Shown here: positions 47,701 to 57,181 of the stretch, piece by piece | Layout of the letters: the number at the start of each line of letters is the position of its first letter | Position numbering within the stretch: the first letter of the stretch is position 1 | Assembly (NCBI RefSeq): GCF_015712165.1 | Contig: NZ_JADPZX010000002.1 | Coordinates: 1 to 64,000 of the forward strand | Length of the DNA: 64,000 bases | Reading direction: 5' to 3' | From: Streptomyces spinoverrucosus | GTDB lineage: Bacteria; Actinomycetota; Actinomycetes; Streptomycetales; Streptomycetaceae | Position numbers and translations under genes: made by a program | Notes under the pieces: generated by a model | The model's input: only the letters and a program-made list of their open reading frames with translations | What the model was told of the DNA's origin: nothing | Database searches by the model: none

Positions 47701-50700
47701 GCCGACCAGCGCGACCATCAGCTCCGCCGAACGGGGGACCGCGACCGCGACGAACGCCCCGGGCCCCGCGCCGCGACCGCGCAGCCGGTCGGCCAACGCC
47801 TCGGCGCGGGCGTCGAGTTCGGCGTACGTCAGCCGCTCGTCGTCGAAGACGACAGCGGTCGCGTCGGGTGTCCGGGCGGCCTGTGCCGCGAACGCCTCGG
47901 CCAGGGTGGTCTCCGGGACGGAACGCTCCTCGCCCGCCGGGTGGGCCCGCAGGGCCTCGTCGGGCGACAGCAGCTCGACGGAGGCGGCGGGGCGCGTCGG
48001 GTCGGCGGCGATCGCCTCCAGGATGCGCGCCAGCCGGTCACCGAGTGCGCGCACGGCGTCGGCGTCCAGCCGTTCCGCGTGGTGCTTGAGTCGCAGGTCC
48101 AGCCGTCGGCCGGGCTTGACGACGAGGGCGAGGGGATAGTGGACGGCGTCGTGGAACGCGTCGCCGGTGATCCGGATGCTGCCCGAGGCGTCCCGCAGGT
48201 CGGTCTCGGCGGGGTAGTTCTCGAACACCACGAGTGTGTCGAAGAGTTCGCCCTCGCCCGCGTGTCCGGCGATGCGCTGGATCTCCGCGAGGCCGAGGTG
48301 CTGGTGGTCGAGCAGCCCCGCCTGCTGCTCCTGGAGGCGGACCAGCAGCTCCCCGAGCGGCTCGCCCGGGCGCCAGCGGAAGCGGGTCGGCAGGGTGTTG
48401 ATGAACAGGCCCACCATCGAGGCGATGCCCTCGACCTCGCTGTCCCGGCCCGAGACCGTGGTGCCGAACACCACGTCGCCCCGGCCCGTCAGCCTGCCCA
48501 GCAGCAGCCCCCAGGCGGCCTGGACCACCGTCCCGAGGGTGACTCCGTGCTCGCGGGCCCGCTGGGTGAGGCGCGCGGTGGTCGACTCGGGCAGTTCCAC
48601 GCGGACGTGGGCCGCCCGCACCGGCGCTGAGGTGCCCGGGGTGTCGACCAGCCGGGTCGGCTCGTCGAACCCGGCGAGCGCGGCGCGCCAGGCGTCGCGG
48701 GCCGCGTCACGGTCCTGCGCCGCGAGGCGGCGCAGGAAGGCGCGGTAAGGGGTGACGTCGGCGAGCGGAGGCGTGTCGGTGCCGTAGGCGGCCATCAGCT
48801 CGCGGTGCAGGACCGGCAACGACCAGCCGTCGGCGACGATGTGATGGAACGTCAGGACAAGTCGGGCGCGGTGTTCGCCGAGGCGGATCAGCGCGCAGCG
48901 CAGCAGGGGCGGCGCGGCCAGGTCGAACCCGGTGGCACGCTCGTCGGCCGCCACCGCCTCGGCCGACGACTCACGGGCCTCGCCGTCCTGTGCCGACAGG
49001 TCGACTTCCCGCCACGGCAGCTCCGCGCTCCGGGTGATGATCTGGACCGGCGTGCCGTCGGGCCCCTGGCGGAAGGCGGCCCGCAGCGGCGCGTGCCGGT
49101 CCAGCAGGTGTTGCGCGGCGCGGCGCAGGGTGGGGCCCTCGACCGGCCCGGCCAGGTCGAGCACCTGCTGCACGACGTAGGCGTCGCCGTCCGGTCCGCC
49201 GCTCAGCGCGTGGAAGAAGAAGCCCTGCTGGAGCGGGGTGAGCGGGAGCAGCTCCTCGACGTCGAGTGGCCGCGCGCCCTGGATCTCGGCCAGTTCGGCC
49301 GCGTCGACCTCCACCAGGGGGTGGTCGGCGGCGTGCTCGGCGGTGCGTTCGACGGCCGCTTTCGCGAGGGCCTCGACCGTGCGGTGCCGGAACACGTCAC
49401 GGGTGGTGAGCCTGAGCCCCGCCTCCCGTGCCCGGACCAGCAGCTGGATGGCGGTGATGCTGTCGCCGCCGAGGGCGAGGAAGTCGTCCTCGGCCGTCAC
49501 CGAGCCCAGGCCGAGGACGCCGGCGTACAGCTCGCAGAGGAGTTCCTCGCGGGCGGTGCGCGGAGGGCGGCCGGAGCTCATCGCCGTGCGGTCCGGGACG
49601 GGCAGCGCCTTGGCGTCGATCTTGCCGCTGGGGGTGACCGGCAGGGCGTGCAGCGGAACGAAGGCCGACGGGACCATGTAGTCGGGCAGCCACTCGGCGG
49701 CGTGCGCGCGCAGGGTGCGCATCAGGGCCGTCACGTCGCGGAAGGGGGCGGGGCGGTTGGCGTGGGGGTACGCCCCGGCAGTGCGGTACAGGCCAGTGAG
49801 GGGTTCGTCGAGGGCCAGTACGGCGTCGAAGGCGCCGTCGTCGGCACGGCCGTTCCAGGTCAGCGCGGCCCGGTAGCCGTGCCGGGCGGCCAGGGCGTAC
49901 ACCTCCTCCGGGTCCGCGCCCGCGGCCGTCTCCCCGCTGCTGCCCTCCAGCCGCCACAGGTCGGCCAGGTCGTCGACGAGGCGGGCGTTGGGCACACCGG
50001 TGATCCGCAGCCGTCGTGGACGCTGCGCCAACAGCCCGGCGAGATCCCCGGCCTCGGCCCAGGAGACCTCCCGCTCGTCAGGGACGGGCGCGCGCGGCCC
50101 GGGGCGCAGGACGACGTCGTACCGGTACCGGCTCAGCTCGTTGTGGTGGGCGGCCCGCTTGATCCGGATGTCGGCGTCGAAGCCGTCGAGCGAGGCGAAG
50201 TAGTCCGGGTCGAGCAGCAGTTCGCCCTCCCAGCGCACCGACTGCTCGACGGCCGCACGCAGCGCGCTCTTGTCCTCGGCCGTGGCCCGCCGTGTCTCCA
50301 CGGCGGCGCGAAGGGTGCGCAGCAGCCGCAGATTGCGGACATCGCCCACGAAGATCCGCCCGCCGGGGGCGAGCAGTTCGGAGGCCTTGTGGAGTACGTC
50401 GGTGAGGTACTCGGCGCTCGGGAAGTACTGGGCGACGGAGTTGAGGACGACGACGTCGAAGTGCCCGGCGGGCAGTGCGGAGATGTCGTCCGCGGGCTGG
50501 GCACGCAACTCGACCCTGGCCCGCAGCTCCCCGTCCAGTTGGGTGCGCAGCGCCGCGATCGCCTCTGTCGACAGGTCGGTGCCCCAGTAGGCCTCGCAGT
50601 CGGGCGCCAGCCGGGAAAGGATCAGTCCGCTGCCGACGCCGATCTCCAGTACCCGCCGCCGGGGGCCGGTCCGCCGGACGCGTTCGACGGTGGCGTCCCG

Positions 50701-52860
50701 CCACTCGCGCATCTCCTCGACGGGGATGGGGAGTCCGTCGTACATGCTGTTCCAGCCCGCGAAGTTCTCCCGCGATCCCTCCGAGCCGGCGGCGCTGTAC
50801 AGGAGTTCGTGGACCTGCTTCCACTCCCCCACCCGGTCGTCCGGGCGGTCCAGGGCGGGCACGACGTACGCGGCGAGCCGCCGGTCGCCGGGACGGTCCT
50901 CGCGGGCGACGACCGTGACCTGGTCGACGGCCGGATGGCCGCGCAGCACGGACTCGATCTCGCCGGGCTCGATGCGAAAGCCCCGGATCTTGACCTGGGC
51001 GTCGGCGCGGCCGAGGAACTCCAGCCGTCCGTCGGCCTTCCAGCGGACCAGGTCGCCGGTGCGGTAGAGCCGTTCGCCGGGCGCGCCGAAGGGGTCGGCG
51101 ACGAACCGCTCGGCGGTCAGGTCCGGACGGCCCAGATAGCCCCGCGCGAGGCCCGCTCCCCCGAGGTACAGCTCGCCGGTGACCCCGGCGGGAACCGGCC
51201 GGAGGAACGCGTCCAGGACGTACGCGCGCGTGCCGGGGTCGGGAACGCCGATCGGCACGATGGAACCGGCCGGGATGTCCGGATCGCACAGCCCGAGCGT
51301 GGAGTTGGTGGTGGCCTCGGTCGGCCCGTACGCGTTGAACATCATCCGCCCGCGCGCGTAGCGGCCGACCAGCTCCGGGGACACCCGCTCGGTGCCCGCC
51401 AGCAGCGTGGCGGCGGGCGGCAGGTGTACGTCGTCGGGCAGGGCGGCGAGCAGCGCCGGCGGCAGGATCATGAAGGTGATGCCGTGGGCGTTCGCGTAGT
51501 CGGCGAGCGGCGCACCGGGCACCCGCCTCTCGGCCGGTACGACGACCAGCCGGCCGCCGGAGAGCAGGCCGAGGCACAGGTCCCAGAAGGCGACGTCGAA
51601 GCTGGGCGAGGCGAACTGCAGCACCCGGCTGTGCGGTCCGATGCCGAACCGCTCGCTCTGTGTCGCGAGGAGCTTCGCCACACCGCTGTGGGCGAGGACG
51701 ACGCCCTTGGGGCGTCCGGTCGAGCCCGAGGTGTAGATGACGTAAGCGGCGTTCAGGACGGAGACGGGTGCCTCGGGGTCGTGGGCCGGTCGCTGCGCCA
51801 ACTCCGCCGCCGTGCCGGGTGAGTCGAGTGCGAGCAGGGCCGTGCCGTCCCGTTCGGGGAGTTCCCGCGCGGTCTCCTCGGTGGTCACCATGCAGACGGG
51901 TGCGGCGTCGCCGAGCATGTACGCGATGCGGTCCACGGGGTAGTCGTGGTCGATCGGCAGATAGGCGGCGCCGGACTTGAGGACGGCGACCTCGGCGACG
52001 ATCAGCTCGGTGGAGCGGGGCAGCGCGAGCGCGACGATGCGTTCGGGGCCGGCGCCGCGCGCGATCAGGGCGTGCGCGAGTCGGTTGGCCCGCTCGTCCA
52101 GCTCGGCGTAGGTGAGTTCCTCGTCCTCGAAGACCAGGGCGACGGCGTCGGGACGCAGCCGGACCTGTTCGGCGAACAGGGCGGGCCAGGTGTGCGGCGG
52201 GACGGTGTGCTCGGTGGCGTTCCAGTCGACGACGACCTGCCGGTACTCGTCCGGGCCCATCAGGGCGAGCCGGGCGACGGGGGTGTCGGGGCGGGCCAGC
52301 GCGGCTGCGAGGAGGGTCCGGTAGTGGCCGAGCAGCCGCTCGACGGTGGTGCCGTCGAACAGGCGGGGGTCGTACGTCGCCCGCGCGGTGCCCTCGCGCA
52401 CCTCCAGCAGCACGTCGACCGGGGCGGGCAGGTCCCCGGCGGGCCGGGCCGCCGTCGCCAACGCCGTGTTGAAGAACAGCCCGCCGCCGCGCATGGGCCG
52501 AGGGCGCAGTTCGTCGATCATGAGGTCGGCGGGCACCCGGTAGGCCTCCGCCTCCTCCCACGCCTCCGTCACCCGCCGCACCAGCTCCTGGAAGGTGGGC
52601 TCGTGGTCGACGGACACCCGCACCGGGAGCCCGTCGTGGCCGACGGTGAGGTCCGAGACGCCGCTGTAGCGGTGCAGCAGGGCGACGAACGCCGCGAGCA
52701 GCACGAGGTCGGGGGCTTTGGGGACACCGGTTAGTGTGCGGGTCTCCCGTTCCGGGCGGTGCCGCGTCGGACGGGGCCGGTCGGTGGGCAGTGCTGTCTC
52801 CGGCGGGAGCGGTGTGAGTATCCGCCGCCAGTACGCCAGGACTTCCTCGGAACCGCACAC
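34132..52860 (-). CDS. Five-module siderophore NRPS
   Basis: The 6,242-residue synthetase reads: partial C - A - MT - T / C - A - T / C - A - MT - T / C - A - T / C - A - T - E. Approximate residues are C1 fragment 1-205, A1 225-1085 with methyltransferase 690-1000, T1 at 1130, C2 1195-1640, A2, T2 at 2180, C3 2240-2690, A3 with methyltransferase 3170-3480, T3 at 3630, C4 3690-4110, A4, T4 at 4652, C5 4710-5140, A5, T5 at 5718, and E 5775-6235. There is no thioesterase or reductase end. GTG 52860 has GGGGAGG nine bases upstream. mbtH is coupled behind it. Iron boxes upstream imply expression under iron starvation. The neighbouring monooxygenase and formyltransferase supply hydroxyornithine and its formyl derivative. 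Confidence 0.95.
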   Translation of the reverse strand: MCGSEEVLAYWRRILTPLPPETALPTDRPRPTRHRPERETRTLTGVPKAPDLVLLAAFVALLHRYSGVSDLTVGHDGLPVRVSVDHEPTFQELVRRVTEAWEEAEAYRVPADLMIDELRPRPMRGGGLFFNTALATAARPAGDLPAPVDVLLEVREGTARATYDPRLFDGTTVERLLGHYRTLLAAALARPDTPVARLALMGPDEYRQVVVDWNATEHTVPPHTWPALFAEQVRLRPDAVALVFEDEELTYAELDERANRLAHALIARGAGPERIVALALPRSTELIVAEVAVLKSGAAYLPIDHDYPVDRIAYMLGDAAPVCMVTTEETARELPERDGTALLALDSPGTAAELAQRPAHDPEAPVSVLNAAYVIYTSGSTGRPKGVVLAHSGVAKLLATQSERFGIGPHSRVLQFASPSFDVAFWDLCLGLLSGGRLVVVPAERRVPGAPLADYANAHGITFMILPPALLAALPDDVHLPPAATLLAGTERVSPELVGRYARGRMMFNAYGPTEATTNSTLGLCDPDIPAGSIVPIGVPDPGTRAYVLDAFLRPVPAGVTGELYLGGAGLARGYLGRPDLTAERFVADPFGAPGERLYRTGDLVRWKADGRLEFLGRADAQVKIRGFRIEPGEIESVLRGHPAVDQVTVVAREDRPGDRRLAAYVVPALDRPDDRVGEWKQVHELLYSAAGSEGSRENFAGWNSMYDGLPIPVEEMREWRDATVERVRRTGPRRRVLEIGVGSGLILSRLAPDCEAYWGTDLSTEAIAALRTQLDGELRARVELRAQPADDISALPAGHFDVVVLNSVAQYFPSAEYLTDVLHKASELLAPGGRIFVGDVRNLRLLRTLRAAVETRRATAEDKSALRAAVEQSVRWEGELLLDPDYFASLDGFDADIRIKRAAHHNELSRYRYDVVLRPGPRAPVPDEREVSWAEAGDLAGLLAQRPRRLRITGVPNARLVDDLADLWRLEGSSGETAAGADPEEVYALAARHGYRAALTWNGRADDGAFDAVLALDEPLTGLYRTAGAYPHANRPAPFRDVTALMRTLRAHAAEWLPDYMVPSAFVPLHALPVTPSGKIDAKALPVPDRTAMSSGRPPRTAREELLCELYAGVLGLGSVTAEDDFLALGGDSITAIQLLVRAREAGLRLTTRDVFRHRTVEALAKAAVERTAEHAADHPLVEVDAAELAEIQGARPLDVEELLPLTPLQQGFFFHALSGGPDGDAYVVQQVLDLAGPVEGPTLRRAAQHLLDRHAPLRAAFRQGPDGTPVQIITRSAELPWREVDLSAQDGEARESSAEAVAADERATGFDLAAPPLLRCALIRLGEHRARLVLTFHHIVADGWSLPVLHRELMAAYGTDTPPLADVTPYRAFLRRLAAQDRDAARDAWRAALAGFDEPTRLVDTPGTSAPVRAAHVRVELPESTTARLTQRAREHGVTLGTVVQAAWGLLLGRLTGRGDVVFGTTVSGRDSEVEGIASMVGLFINTLPTRFRWRPGEPLGELLVRLQEQQAGLLDHQHLGLAEIQRIAGHAGEGELFDTLVVFENYPAETDLRDASGSIRITGDAFHDAVHYPLALVVKPGRRLDLRLKHHAERLDADAVRALGDRLARILEAIAADPTRPAASVELLSPDEALRAHPAGEERSVPETTLAEAFAAQAARTPDATAVVFDDERLTYAELDARAEALADRLRGRGAGPGAFVAVAVPRSAELMVALVGVLKSGAAYLPVDLDYPAGRVTHMLADSGATTVVTLSATAGRLPRQVPSVLLLDAPEADVEPVARRTARPDDPAYLIYTSGSTGLPKGVVVTHRAIANRLAWMQGAYGLRADDRVLQKTPSSFDVSVWEFFWPLLEGAAVVLARPDGHRDPAYLADLVRRHRITTLHFVPSMLEAFLRSDEVTGDPAWAASLRRVLSSGEALPVNAAGRWHALTGVPLHNLYGPTEAAVDVTYHAYDGDEGTTVPIGRPVWNTGLRVLDSCLRPVPDGVPGELYLTGVQLARGYHGRPALTAERFTADPYGPPGSRMYRTGDLVRRRPDGVIEYLGRTDRQVKLRGNRIELGEIEAALARLPEVAQAAVTVRDDALVAYLVAPADVDATALRDALSATLPAPMVPAAYVVLDALPLTPSGKLDRAALPAPRAVRAAARAPRSPRERLLTEIFAAVLKLRDVGVDDDFFLLGGDSISSIAVSSRARRAGLALDPRDVFEHRTPAALAAAATTADDTTLTASAFVLTDEERASVERLAPGRIEDVWPLAPLQEGLYFHSTYDDSSLDVYTVHESFDLAERVDAERLRAATRTLLARNPSLRAGFTSAGLRQPVQFIVRDAEIPLTEVDLSGLPPAEQDRRMGELLDEERARRFDLTRPLLFRMLLVRLGETRGDRLVVGRHLILWDGWSAWLFLDQLFALYDSGGDPAGLARPGSYRDYLTWLEGQDDTDATRAWRAALAGFDEPTLLVPAVDERGLEPVIPEHLDAVLAPEATERLRDTARRHGLTLNTVLNAAWGLVLASATGRTDIVFGTTVAGRPSEVPDVENVIGMFLNTVPARIAFDPREPVLDLLRRIQGERLALMPHEYLGLGVVQAETGHRRLFDTLFVLRNADTDERLAELRDRHGATAVANVDATHYPANLVVTPGERVRVTLAYRPDLLDDTYARSLLDRFVLLVDRLVADPAAAVGSLDPLLPAEAAALAREEAAQRQPVPHETVADMLAAQAARTPEATALVFGAQTVTYAELDTRCDQMARLLTARGAGPEKVVALGLPRSIDMVVALFAVLRTGAAYLPLELDHPAERLSLTLADARPLLLLTTEAVSRTLTGDVPRVLLDDPATLRGLAGDPVARVFSLDHPAYVIYTSGSTGRPKGVVTPYVGLTNMQLNHQREIFAPAIASAGGRRLRIAHTVSFAFDMSWEELLWLVEGHEVHICDEELRRDATALVAYCEEHRVDVVNVTPTYAHLLIEEGLLEGHRPPLVLLGGEAVTEAVWNTLRDTEGTYGYNLYGPTEYTINTLGGGTHDSATPTVGRPIRATRARILDTWLRPVPDGVAGELYIAGVGLARGYLDRPGLTAERFVADPYGRPGERMYRTGDLVRRRPDGNLDFLGRTDDQVKIRGHRVELGEIETVLAQHPEVSQSAVIARDDTHAPGTKRLVGYVVPTDPDPEALREAEREQIGEWREIYSAEYTEIGTAVRTEDFAGWDSSYDGEPIPLEHMREWREATVERVRELRPRRILEIGVGSGLLLARLAPDAESYWATDFAAPVIRKLGEDLKADPELARKVELRCQAAEVTDGLPTGFFDTVVINSVVQYFPSLDHLHKVIRGALRLLAPGGALFLGDVRDLRQARVFQTGVQLARAGADADPETLRRAVDRGLALEKELLVDPDWFSTLGVGVELRTKAGRHHNELTRYRYDVVLYDGEGAVRVDDAPVLDWSGPGDLVARLDGRDALRVRRIPDARTADDLAAMRAMDGGRPPGPAPAGEEHEHIRRLGESHGYQVLTTWSDEPGYFDAVFVRGTEPRRTSGLHRPRPDRGTTAYANTPTATRGNGELVRRLRADLGQRLPGYMVPAAFVVLPRLPMNDNGKLDVRALPDAEPEVALSEGRGPRTPVEEVLCRLFAEVLGLPRTGAEDNFFDLGGHSLLATRLVSRARTELGAELAIRDLFEAPTPEALALRAEAGRPARPVPAPVPAAERPARIPLSAAQRRLWLVERITGGGAAYNFPLVCRLRGALDLDALRTALRDVTDRHEALRTRIRDEGGEPYQWIAAPGEAEPQFLVSDCTGEELPARIEAAQRRPFELRTELPVRAEVLRLGAEDHVVALLLHHITTDEWSDRPFLTDLGTAYRARRTGRAPDWEPLPVQYADYTLWQDTLLDQVGAAQLAHWTDALRDLPEELTLPLDRPRPAEPTGRGGKVRLELSADTVHALRELSRATGTSMFMLFQAATAALLHRLGAGEDIPLGAPVAGRTDDALNDLVGFFVNTLVLRTDLAGNPTFRELLARVRAAALAAFEHQDLPFDQVVEAVNPPRVAGRNPLFQVMLGYHHRPDGDPDVLGLPTEWFDMDTGTAKFDLHFTFVDETGPGRLLLLVEYARDLYDETTAERLARRLTTLLEQAAADPDRPVRDLDVLEADERHLVVERWNDTAHDVEPTTLPELFRAQAARTPDALALVFGEQRLTYAELDARVEHTARVLAGTGVGPERTVAVALPRSVELVVALLAVHRAGGAYLPLDADQPAERRALMLDEARPVCVIEDTLPEGPYGEPPTSYDPSSPAYVIYTSGSTGRPKGVVVPHQGIANRLLWMQDAHGLTAEDRVLQKTPAGFDVSVWEFFWPLITGAALVLARPDGHRDPVYLARLIREQRVTTAHFVPSMLQVFLEEPAAARCTGLRRVMCSGEALPLPLSHRFHQVLPGVALHNLYGPTEASVDVTAIEVLPGAERVVIGRPVWNTRAYVLDAALRPVPPGVAGELYLAGVQLARGYLDRPALTAERFVADPYGGPGARMYRTGDLARWRPDGTLDFLGRTDHQVKIRGVRIEPGEIEAVLARHACVAHTVVVPHDQRLVAYVVPAEGRHPDPAALRRHTAAALPEHMVPAAFVPLDALPLTPNGKLDRRALPAPDFAAGTGTGGRPRDAREEILCGLFADVLGVDRVGVDDDFFTLGGHSLLAMRLVAAIRSALGTEVSLRTVFDAPSVARLAERLTDAQTVSRPALTVRPRPERLPLSSAQQRLWVLYQVEGPSATYNIPSAWRLTGALDVEALRAAVHDLVVRHETLRTVFPDEAGRAFQRVLGPDEVRIPVTVEDADEEHLADRLAEAGAYGFRLDREPPLRVHVFRTGEEQWTLLFLLHHIAGDEWSQDPLNRDLAHAYASRTAGRAPDWEPLPVQYADYTLWQRDLLGDEKDPDSLVARQITYWRQALADLPEEPALPFDRPRPLEATYRGGSADLSLDAELADDLHRLARESGVSVFMVLQAAVATLLTRLGAGHDIPIGSPISGRTDAALEDLVGFFLNNLVLRTDTSGNPSFRDLLARVRDTDLAAFDHQDVPFERLVEVLNPARSLARHPLFQVMVVYLAAGGDTPGLPGLRAERDDVASTSAKFDLSFDFVERADGSGIDGVLEYSADLFDHATAQSFAERLRRVLRAVTADPDVTVGRVDILGEDERDRLVGGWHSRPLLAAPTTVPALFEYRVRQCPELPAVASEGIELTFAELNAEANRLARLLVERGAGPERFVALALPRTARFLVAVLAVHKAGAAYLPLDPDAPAERTADVLDDARPVLTLTTRDLAGALPSHTEPLVLDEPSVKERIAAHDPADLTDTERTAPLSPGHPAYVIYTSGSTGRPKGVVVTHQTLGNLFQSHRETLYSSGFRITGRRHLRAGHAWSFFFDASWQPQLWLLDGHCVHIVSEEVRRDPELLAAAVVEHRFDFLEVTPSFLAQMADSGLLDGDDCPLAVVGVGGEAVPVALWRRLAALNGTEAFNLYGPTESTVDALVAYVGDSERPLVGRPVTGTRAYVLDDLLQPVPPGVTGELYLAGGGLARGYLGAPALTAERFVADPFGAPGTRLYRTGDLARWTADGRIDYLGRADDQVKIRGFRIEPAEIESALTGHPAVAQALVTVRQDGPRRQLVAYVTRVPGSAPDPAELRAHVAARLPDHMVPAAVVPLERFPQLSNGKLDRAALPAPDFSALTSGRAPSTPVEELLCAVFAEVLGLEQVGVDDDFFTLGGDSIVAMQFVGRARAAGVRITPRLVFRHRTVAALAAVAESADAGAPRPEDDGTGTVPLTPVMHWLRELGGPIATYHQSALVRTPADLDLPGLTAVLQALADRHDLLRATLVRPSRDDTRDWSLHVPPPGAVDWIDRVDVAGLDAERLSAAVREHAHAARARLDPDAGAMVRAVWFDAGDAPGRLLLMAHHLVVDGVSWRVLLPDLAAAWRDVLAGRPARLAPVETSFARWSRLLTELAQDPAREAELPVWTAVLDGGTEPFPLARELDPDRDTTATRRELNLRMPAEHTGPLLSAVPAAFGAGVNDVLLAGLALAFADWRRRAGGTDTSVLVDLEGHGREEELAGDGVDLSRTVGWFTSVFPVRLDPGPVDLAEAFAGGPAAEEAVRRVREHLAALPANGVGYGMLRHLNPRTREVLAGHEEASVEFNYLGRFGIPEETDWSYAPEEEVADIGPEAAMRQGHALEINVVTEDRADGPVLAAHWSYLEGLLPRETVQDLARTWFRALKGLIAWAEGNPHKRGQA
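38735..41799 (-). other. NRPS module 4: C-A-T, predicted serine
   Basis: The condensation domain starts [14 protein letters not shown], the type that accepts L-configured donors, and carries HHITTDE (Glu replaces Gly). The pocket residues read D-V-W-H-M-S-L-V-D-K, a serine code. The carrier motif is LGGHSL and no tailoring domain is present. Confidence 0.85.
41800..46114 (-). other. NRPS module 3: C-A-nMT-T, predicted N-methyl hydroxyornithine
   Basis: The pocket residues read D-M-E-N-L-G-L-I-N-K, which I recall as the N5-hydroxyornithine code of coelichelin-type synthetases. An N-methyltransferase ([22 protein letters not shown]) is embedded in the A domain, so the residue should be alpha-N-methylated. 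The condensation motif is HLILWDG, with Leu at the position of the catalytic second His. The carrier motif is LGGHSL. Confidence 0.82.
46115..49261 (-). other. NRPS module 2: C-A-T, predicted serine
   Basis: The condensation domain begins [14 protein letters not shown] and has a standard HHIVADG. The pocket residues read D-V-W-H-L-S-L-V-D-K, essentially the canonical serine code. There is no epimerase domain, although the carrier motif is LGGDSI, a form usually found before epimerases. Confidence 0.85.
49262..52860 (-). other. NRPS module 1: C(partial)-A-nMT-T
   Basis: The protein starts with only the second half of a condensation domain ([20 protein letters not shown] onward) and lacks HHxxxDG, as in some starter modules. 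The A domain has [11 protein letters not shown] near residue 370. Aligning to the GrsA pocket I read the code D-V-W-I-L-A-A-T-N-K, which I cannot match to a known substrate. An N-methyltransferase ([22 protein letters not shown]) is embedded before the A10 lysine motif (TPSGKID). The carrier motif is LGGDSI. Confidence 0.8.
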
Positions 52861-52918
52861 AGCAGCGTGCCTCCCCAGCGGGTCGGGCCCGGCTCTGGGC
52901 CGGGGGTCGGCGACATAC

Positions 52919-52937
52919 TAAGGTAAGGGTTACCTAA
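52919..52937. promoter_or_regulatory. Iron box between the NRPS and importer operons
   Basis: TAAGGTAAGGGTTACCTAA matches 15 of 19 consensus positions. It is 58 bp upstream of the NRPS start on one side and 94 bp before the permease gene on the other. It most likely controls the NRPS-mbtH transcript. Confidence 0.87.
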
Positions 52938-52995
52938 TTCACAGGGTGCGCACATGGTTCACCAAGGGGTGGGACGCCGGCCCGTCTCGCTCTAC

Positions 52996-53012
52996 GCTTG
53001 CCTAAGGCAAGC
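52996..53012. promoter_or_regulatory. Second iron-box-like palindrome, before the importer operon
   Basis: GCTTGCCTAAGGCAAGC is palindromic except for its central base, and shares the AGGCAAGCCT core of actinobacterial iron boxes with the bases that follow. It is 19 bp before the permease GTG, a position suited to repressing the importer genes. Confidence 0.65.
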
Positions 53013-53031
53013 CTCATCAAAGGAAGTTGAC

Positions 53032-54072
53032 GTGGGGACCTCACCGGTCCGGGTGGCGAAAGGCCCCCGCGCAGTCGTACTGCTCGCGCTCTCCGGCGTG
53101 GCACTGCTCGCCCTGTGCGCCCTCTCCATGGCCTACGGCGCGCTCGCCGTACCCCTCGACGAGGTCTGGGACACGCTGCTCGGCGACGCGCCCAACTCCC
53201 GTATCGAGAACGTGATCTGGTCCGTACGTCTGCCCCGCACCGCCCTCGGCCTCGCCACCGGAGCCGCCCTGGGTCTGTCGGGGGCGCTGATGCAGGCCCT
53301 CACCCGCAACCCCTTGGCGGATCCGGGCATCGTGGGCGTGAGCGCGGGCGCGGCGTTCGCCGTCGTGCTGTCGGTGGGCGTCGTGGGCATCGGCTCGGTG
53401 TACGGCTACATCTGGTTCGCCTTCGCCGGTGCGCTGGCGGCGAGCGTGCTGGTCTACCTCCTGGGCGGGCTGGGACGGTCCGGCTCCACGCCGGTGAAAC
53501 TGGCGCTGGCCGGCGTCGCCGTGACGTCCCTGCTGTTCTCCCTGACCAGCGCGGTCGCGCTGACGGACCCGGACGCCCTCAACCGCTACCGCTTCTGGTC
53601 CGCGGGCTCGCTCGCCAGCCAGGACGACCAAGTCCTCCTGCGTGTCCTGCCGTTCCTCGTCGTCGGCGCGGTCCTCGCGCTGGCTTGCGCGCCCGCCCTC
53701 AACAGCCTCGCGCTCGGCGACGACGTCGCGAAGTCGCTGGGCCTGAAGCTGGGAACGGTCCGGGTCTGCGGGGTGGTGGCCGTCACGCTGCTCACCGGCG
53801 GAGCGGTCGCCGTGATCGGCCCGGTCGTCTTCGTCGGCCTGGTCGTGCCGCACATCGCGCGTGTCCTCGCGCAGTACGCCGGTGTCGGCCCGGACCACCG
53901 CTGGCTGCTGCCCCTGTCGGCGGTGCTCGCGCCCTGCCTGCTGCTGGCGGCGGACATCGCCGGGCGGCTGATCGCCCGGCCGGTCGAGATCCAGGCGGGC
54001 ATCCTGGTCGCCTTCATCGGAGGCCCGTTCTTCATCGCCCTGGTCCGCCGCCGACGACTCGCGGAGCTGTGA
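53032..54072 (+). CDS. Iron-siderophore FecCD permease 1
   Basis: This 346-residue permease has about nine to ten membrane segments and the family stretches LPRTALGLATGAALGLSGALMQALTRNPLADPGIVGVSAGAAFAVV, PVVFVGLVVPHIARVL and EIQAGILVAFIGGPFFIALVRRRR. GTG 53032 has AAAGGAAG nine bases upstream; longer readings would run through the iron box. It forms half of the membrane channel for the ferric siderophore, corresponding to CchC/CchD of the coelichelin cluster. The next gene starts four bases after its stop. Confidence 0.9.
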   Translation: MGTSPVRVAKGPRAVVLLALSGVALLALCALSMAYGALAVPLDEVWDTLLGDAPNSRIENVIWSVRLPRTALGLATGAALGLSGALMQALTRNPLADPGIVGVSAGAAFAVVLSVGVVGIGSVYGYIWFAFAGALAASVLVYLLGGLGRSGSTPVKLALAGVAVTSLLFSLTSAVALTDPDALNRYRFWSAGSLASQDDQVLLRVLPFLVVGAVLALACAPALNSLALGDDVAKSLGLKLGTVRVCGVVAVTLLTGGAVAVIGPVVFVGLVVPHIARVLAQYAGVGPDHRWLLPLSAVLAPCLLLAADIAGRLIARPVEIQAGILVAFIGGPFFIALVRRRRLAEL

Positions 54073-54076
54073 GCCC

Positions 54077-55186
54077 ATGACGACCGAACTCGCGCCCGGA
54101 GCGGGCCGGAGAGACGGAGCGGAGCGGACTGCCGTCCCCCGCTCCGCCGGCCGCGTCCCCTTCCGGCTCGCCGTCCCGCCCGTCTCCGGCGTGCTGCGGC
54201 CCCGGCTCGTGGCGGTGTGCCTGGTTCTCGCCGCCGCCGCGTTCCTCGCGTTCTGCGTGGAGACCGCCATCGGGGACATCGGCCTGCCGCTGACCGATGT
54301 GATGCGGGCCCTGGTCGGCGCGGGCGATCCCGGAACGCAGCTGATCGTCCACGAACTGCGCCTGCCGCGCGCCATGGCGGGGCTGCTCGTCGGCATCGCG
54401 TTCGGCGTCTCGGGTGCCCTGCTCCAGACCATGACGCTCAACCCGCTCGCCAGCCCCGACATGATGGGCATCACCCAGGGCGCCGGGACGGCGGTGGTCG
54501 CAGGCATCGTCCTCGGCTGGGACACCGCCGCCGGCACCCAGGCCCTGGGGCTGCTCGGTGCGCTCACGGCCGCGTTGCTGGTGTACGTCCTGGCGTGGAA
54601 GCGCGGCACCACCGGCTACCGGATCGTCCTCGTCGGCGTCGGCATCGCCTGGATCTGCACCAGCGCCACCGACTACCTCATCGCCCACGGGCAACTGTTC
54701 CAGGCGCAGGCCGCGCTCGGCTGGCTGGTCGGCAACCTCAACGGCCGCACCTGGCAGCAGATCGGCCCGCTGGCCCTGACGATGGCCGTTCTCGTGCCGG
54801 CGGCGCTGCTGCTGGGCCGGCAGATGCGCACCCTGCAACTCGGCGACGACGTCGCCCGGGGCCTGGGGACGCGCGTCCAGACCGTGCGGGTGGCCGTCCT
54901 GCTCATCGCCGTCGGGCTGGTGGCCTTCGGCACCGCGACCGCCGGGCCGGTCGCGTTCGTGGCGCTCGCCGCGCCCCAGGTCGCCCAGCGTCTGGCCGGC
55001 ACCGCCGTCCCGCCGCCCCTGGCCGCCGGCCTGACCGGCGCCGTGATGGTGCTCGTGTCCGACCTGATCGCCCGGAAGCTGATCCCGGACACGGAGCTTC
55101 CGGTCGGGATCGTCACGGGCGTGCTCGGCGCCCCCGTACTGCTGTGGCTGCTCGTCCGCGCCAACCGCGCCGGTTCAGGAGGCTGA
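54077..55186 (+). CDS. Iron-siderophore FecCD permease 2
   Basis: This 369-residue permease is the partner of the preceding one. It has a charged N-terminal tail of about 40 residues, then LPRAMAGLLVGIAFGVSGALLQTMTLNPLASPDMMGITQGAGTAVV and ELPVGIVTGVLGAPVLLWLLVR at the end. Two different permease subunits and one ATPase are typical of siderophore importers. The binding protein for the pair is encoded at 32802-33872, 20 kb away but under the same type of iron control. Confidence 0.9.
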   Translation: MTTELAPGAGRRDGAERTAVPRSAGRVPFRLAVPPVSGVLRPRLVAVCLVLAAAAFLAFCVETAIGDIGLPLTDVMRALVGAGDPGTQLIVHELRLPRAMAGLLVGIAFGVSGALLQTMTLNPLASPDMMGITQGAGTAVVAGIVLGWDTAAGTQALGLLGALTAALLVYVLAWKRGTTGYRIVLVGVGIAWICTSATDYLIAHGQLFQAQAALGWLVGNLNGRTWQQIGPLALTMAVLVPAALLLGRQMRTLQLGDDVARGLGTRVQTVRVAVLLIAVGLVAFGTATAGPVAFVALAAPQVAQRLAGTAVPPPLAAGLTGAVMVLVSDLIARKLIPDTELPVGIVTGVLGAPVLLWLLVRANRAGSGG

Positions 55187-55190
55187 CAAG

Positions 55191-56066
55191 GTGTCATCGA
55201 AGCACGAGGCGTACGAAGGACCCGTCGGCGGCCCCGACCTGCGCGCCGAGGGCCTGCGCCTGGCCTACGACGACCGGGTCGTCGTCGAGGACCTCGACGT
55301 GGTGATCCCCTCCGGCCGGATCACGGCGATCGTCGGCGCGAACGCGTGCGGCAAGTCGACGCTGCTGCGGGCGCTGGCGCGGCTGCTGACGCCCAAGTCC
55401 GGTGCCGTGTATCTCGACGGGCGCTCGGTGCACTCGATCCCCACCCGCGCCCTCGCCCAGCGGCTCGGCATCCTGCCGCAGACGCCGGTCGCTCCCGAGG
55501 GACTGACCGTCGTCGACCTGGTGGGACGCGGACGTTCACCGCACCAGACGTGGTGGCGGCAGTGGTCCGCCGCCGACGAGCAGGCCGTGCACGAGGCGCT
55601 GCGGGCCACCGCCATGGCCGACCTCGCGCACCGGGCCGTCGACGAACTCTCCGGAGGGCAGCGGCAGCGGGCCTGGATCGCGATGGCGGTCGCGCAGGGC
55701 ACGCCGGTGATGCTGCTGGACGAGCCGACGACGTATCTGGACCTCGCGCACCAGATCGACGTCCTCGACCTGATCACCGACCTGAACCGGCATCAGGGGC
55801 GCACGGTCGTGATGGTGCTGCACGACCTCAACCAGGCGTGCCGGTACGCCGATCACGTGGTCGCCATGAAGGCGGGCCGCGTGGTGGGCGAGGGCGCGCC
55901 GGCCGAGGTCGTGACCGCGGCGATGGTGCAGGAGGTGTTCGGGCTGCGGTGCGTGGTCGGCGAGGACCCCGTCAGCGGGACGCCGATGGTGATTCCGATG
56001 GGCCGTCACCACGAGGGCAGTACGGACGACTCGGCCGCCGTCGCCGTCCCGGGCACGACCGGCTGA
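55191..56066 (+). CDS. Iron-siderophore ABC transporter ATP-binding protein
   Basis: This 291-residue ATPase has Walker A GANACGKST near residue 47 (Cys in place of the usual Gly/Ser), Q-loop ILPQTPVAPEGLTVVDLVGRGRSPHQ, signature LSGGQRQR, Walker B VMLLDEPTTYLD and switch VLHDLNQACRYADH. This is the FepC/CchE type. GTG 55191 follows AGGAGG. It completes the three-gene importer operon and ends at a hairpin facing the formyltransferase gene. Confidence 0.92.
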   Translation: MSSKHEAYEGPVGGPDLRAEGLRLAYDDRVVVEDLDVVIPSGRITAIVGANACGKSTLLRALARLLTPKSGAVYLDGRSVHSIPTRALAQRLGILPQTPVAPEGLTVVDLVGRGRSPHQTWWRQWSAADEQAVHEALRATAMADLAHRAVDELSGGQRQRAWIAMAVAQGTPVMLLDEPTTYLDLAHQIDVLDLITDLNRHQGRTVVMVLHDLNQACRYADHVVAMKAGRVVGEGAPAEVVTAAMVQEVFGLRCVVGEDPVSGTPMVIPMGRHHEGSTDDSAAVAVPGTTG

Positions 56067-56072
56067 CGCGGT

Positions 56073-56098
56073 GCGGACCGGCGAGGTCACCGGTCCGC
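56073..56098. terminator. Hairpin between convergent genes
   Basis: GCGGACCGG (56073-56081) pairs with CCGGTCCGC (56090-56098) around an eight-base loop. It lies seven bases after the ATPase stop and 15 bases beyond the formyltransferase stop on the opposite strand. Confidence 0.7.
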
Positions 56099-56113
56099 CC
56101 GCAACGGCTCCCG

Positions 56114-57061
56114 TCAGGGACGGGCCGTCAGATAGCCGCCCATCGTGCGGAAGTAGTCGGTGGCGGCGTACTCCGTGCCGTCCTCGGTCCGCACCCGCTT
56201 GACCACCAGACCGGGCAGGCGCCCGGACCGCGCCTCGGCGCCGGCGACGACGACCACCCCGTCGCCCTCGCGGATGAAGATCCGCCCGGGTGTGCCGCCG
56301 TAGCGCCCCTGGGAGACGGCGGCCGAGACGATCCGGATGCGTTCGCCGCGGTGATGGGTGAAGGCGTTCGGGTACGGGTCGGACTGGGCCCGTACGAACC
56401 GCTCCAGGTCCTCGGCGGGCCATGTCCAGTCGATCCGGCTGTCCTGCGACGAACGCTTGTGGAAGAAGCTGGAGCGGGAGCGGTCCTGTGGCGTCCACAC
56501 CGCCCTGCCGGAGGCGATGAGGTCCAGGGCGTCGGTCACGATCGGGCCGATCAGGTCGACCGTGCGGTGGAACAGGTCCGTCGCCGTGTCCGTGGCTCCG
56601 ACCGGCACCGCGCGCTGGAGGAGGATGTCGCCCATGTCGAGCTCGGCGTCCATACGGTGGGCGGTGACCCCGACCTGCTTCTCGCCGTTGATGAGCGCCC
56701 AGATCAGCGGCGAGAAACCGGCGTAGGCGGGCAGCAACGAGTCGTGGACGTTGAGCGTGCCGTGCGGCGGCAGGTCGAAGATCTCCGGGGGCAGCCAGGT
56801 GCGCCAGTTGTTCGCCACGATGATGTCCGGCTCGGCCTCCTTGAGCGCGCGCAGGAGTTCCTCGTCGCCCGGCCGGTTGCGCAACAGCACCGGCACACCG
56901 TGCTGTTCGGCGAGATCGGCGACCGAGTCGCTCCAGATCCTCTCGTACGCGTGGTCGCTCTTGGGGTGGGTGACGACCAGGACCACCTCGTGCCGGGAGT
57001 CGAGCAGAGCCCGCAACGTCCGGTGTCCCCAGGTCTGATAGCCGAACATGACGACCCGCAT
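56114..57061 (-). CDS. Hydroxyornithine N-formyltransferase (CchA-like)
   Basis: This 315-residue protein belongs to the methionyl-tRNA formyltransferase-like family. The N-terminal domain has the catalytic Asn/His/Asp set in IIVANNWRTWLP, TLNVHDSLLPAYAGFSP and HRMDAELDMGDIL, which bind N10-formyltetrahydrofolate. In coelichelin-type loci this enzyme formylates N5-hydroxyornithine. ATG 57061 has GAGGAGG just upstream; ATG 57079 is an alternative start. It diverges from the ornithine monooxygenase across an iron box, so both precursor enzymes should be made under iron starvation. Confidence 0.9.
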   Translation of the reverse strand: MRVVMFGYQTWGHRTLRALLDSRHEVVLVVTHPKSDHAYERIWSDSVADLAEQHGVPVLLRNRPGDEELLRALKEAEPDIIVANNWRTWLPPEIFDLPPHGTLNVHDSLLPAYAGFSPLIWALINGEKQVGVTAHRMDAELDMGDILLQRAVPVGATDTATDLFHRTVDLIGPIVTDALDLIASGRAVWTPQDRSRSSFFHKRSSQDSRIDWTWPAEDLERFVRAQSDPYPNAFTHHRGERIRIVSAAVSQGRYGGTPGRIFIREGDGVVVVAGAEARSGRLPGLVVKRVRTEDGTEYAATDYFRTMGGYLTARP

Positions 57062-57081
57062 ATGAGCCTCCTCAGGCATTG

Positions 57082-57100
57082 CTAGGTAAGGCTTACCTTA
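57082..57100. promoter_or_regulatory. Iron box between formyltransferase and monooxygenase genes
   Basis: CTAGGTAAGGCTTACCTTA matches 15 of 19 consensus positions. It lies 21 bp before the formyltransferase ATG and about 80 bp before the monooxygenase start. Confidence 0.9.
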
Positions 57101-57181
57101 TCTAGCATGTGCCTGCTTGGGGGAGGCTGTGTTCCGGATTTGGGAACGCTGTGTCCCCCCTTCATGGGAGGCGATGAAGCG

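Noticed and set aside
34150..51822. Very long plus-strand open frames opposite the NRPS gene
   Set aside because: They are antisense readings created by the codon bias of a GC-rich gene. Their translations are low-complexity Gly/Arg/Asp-rich and have no domain features, while the minus strand gives complete NRPS domains.
52954..53031. N-terminal extension of the first siderophore permease
   Set aside because: It would be translated from within the iron-controlled promoter region; the GTG at 53032 has a good ribosome site and gives the normal family length.
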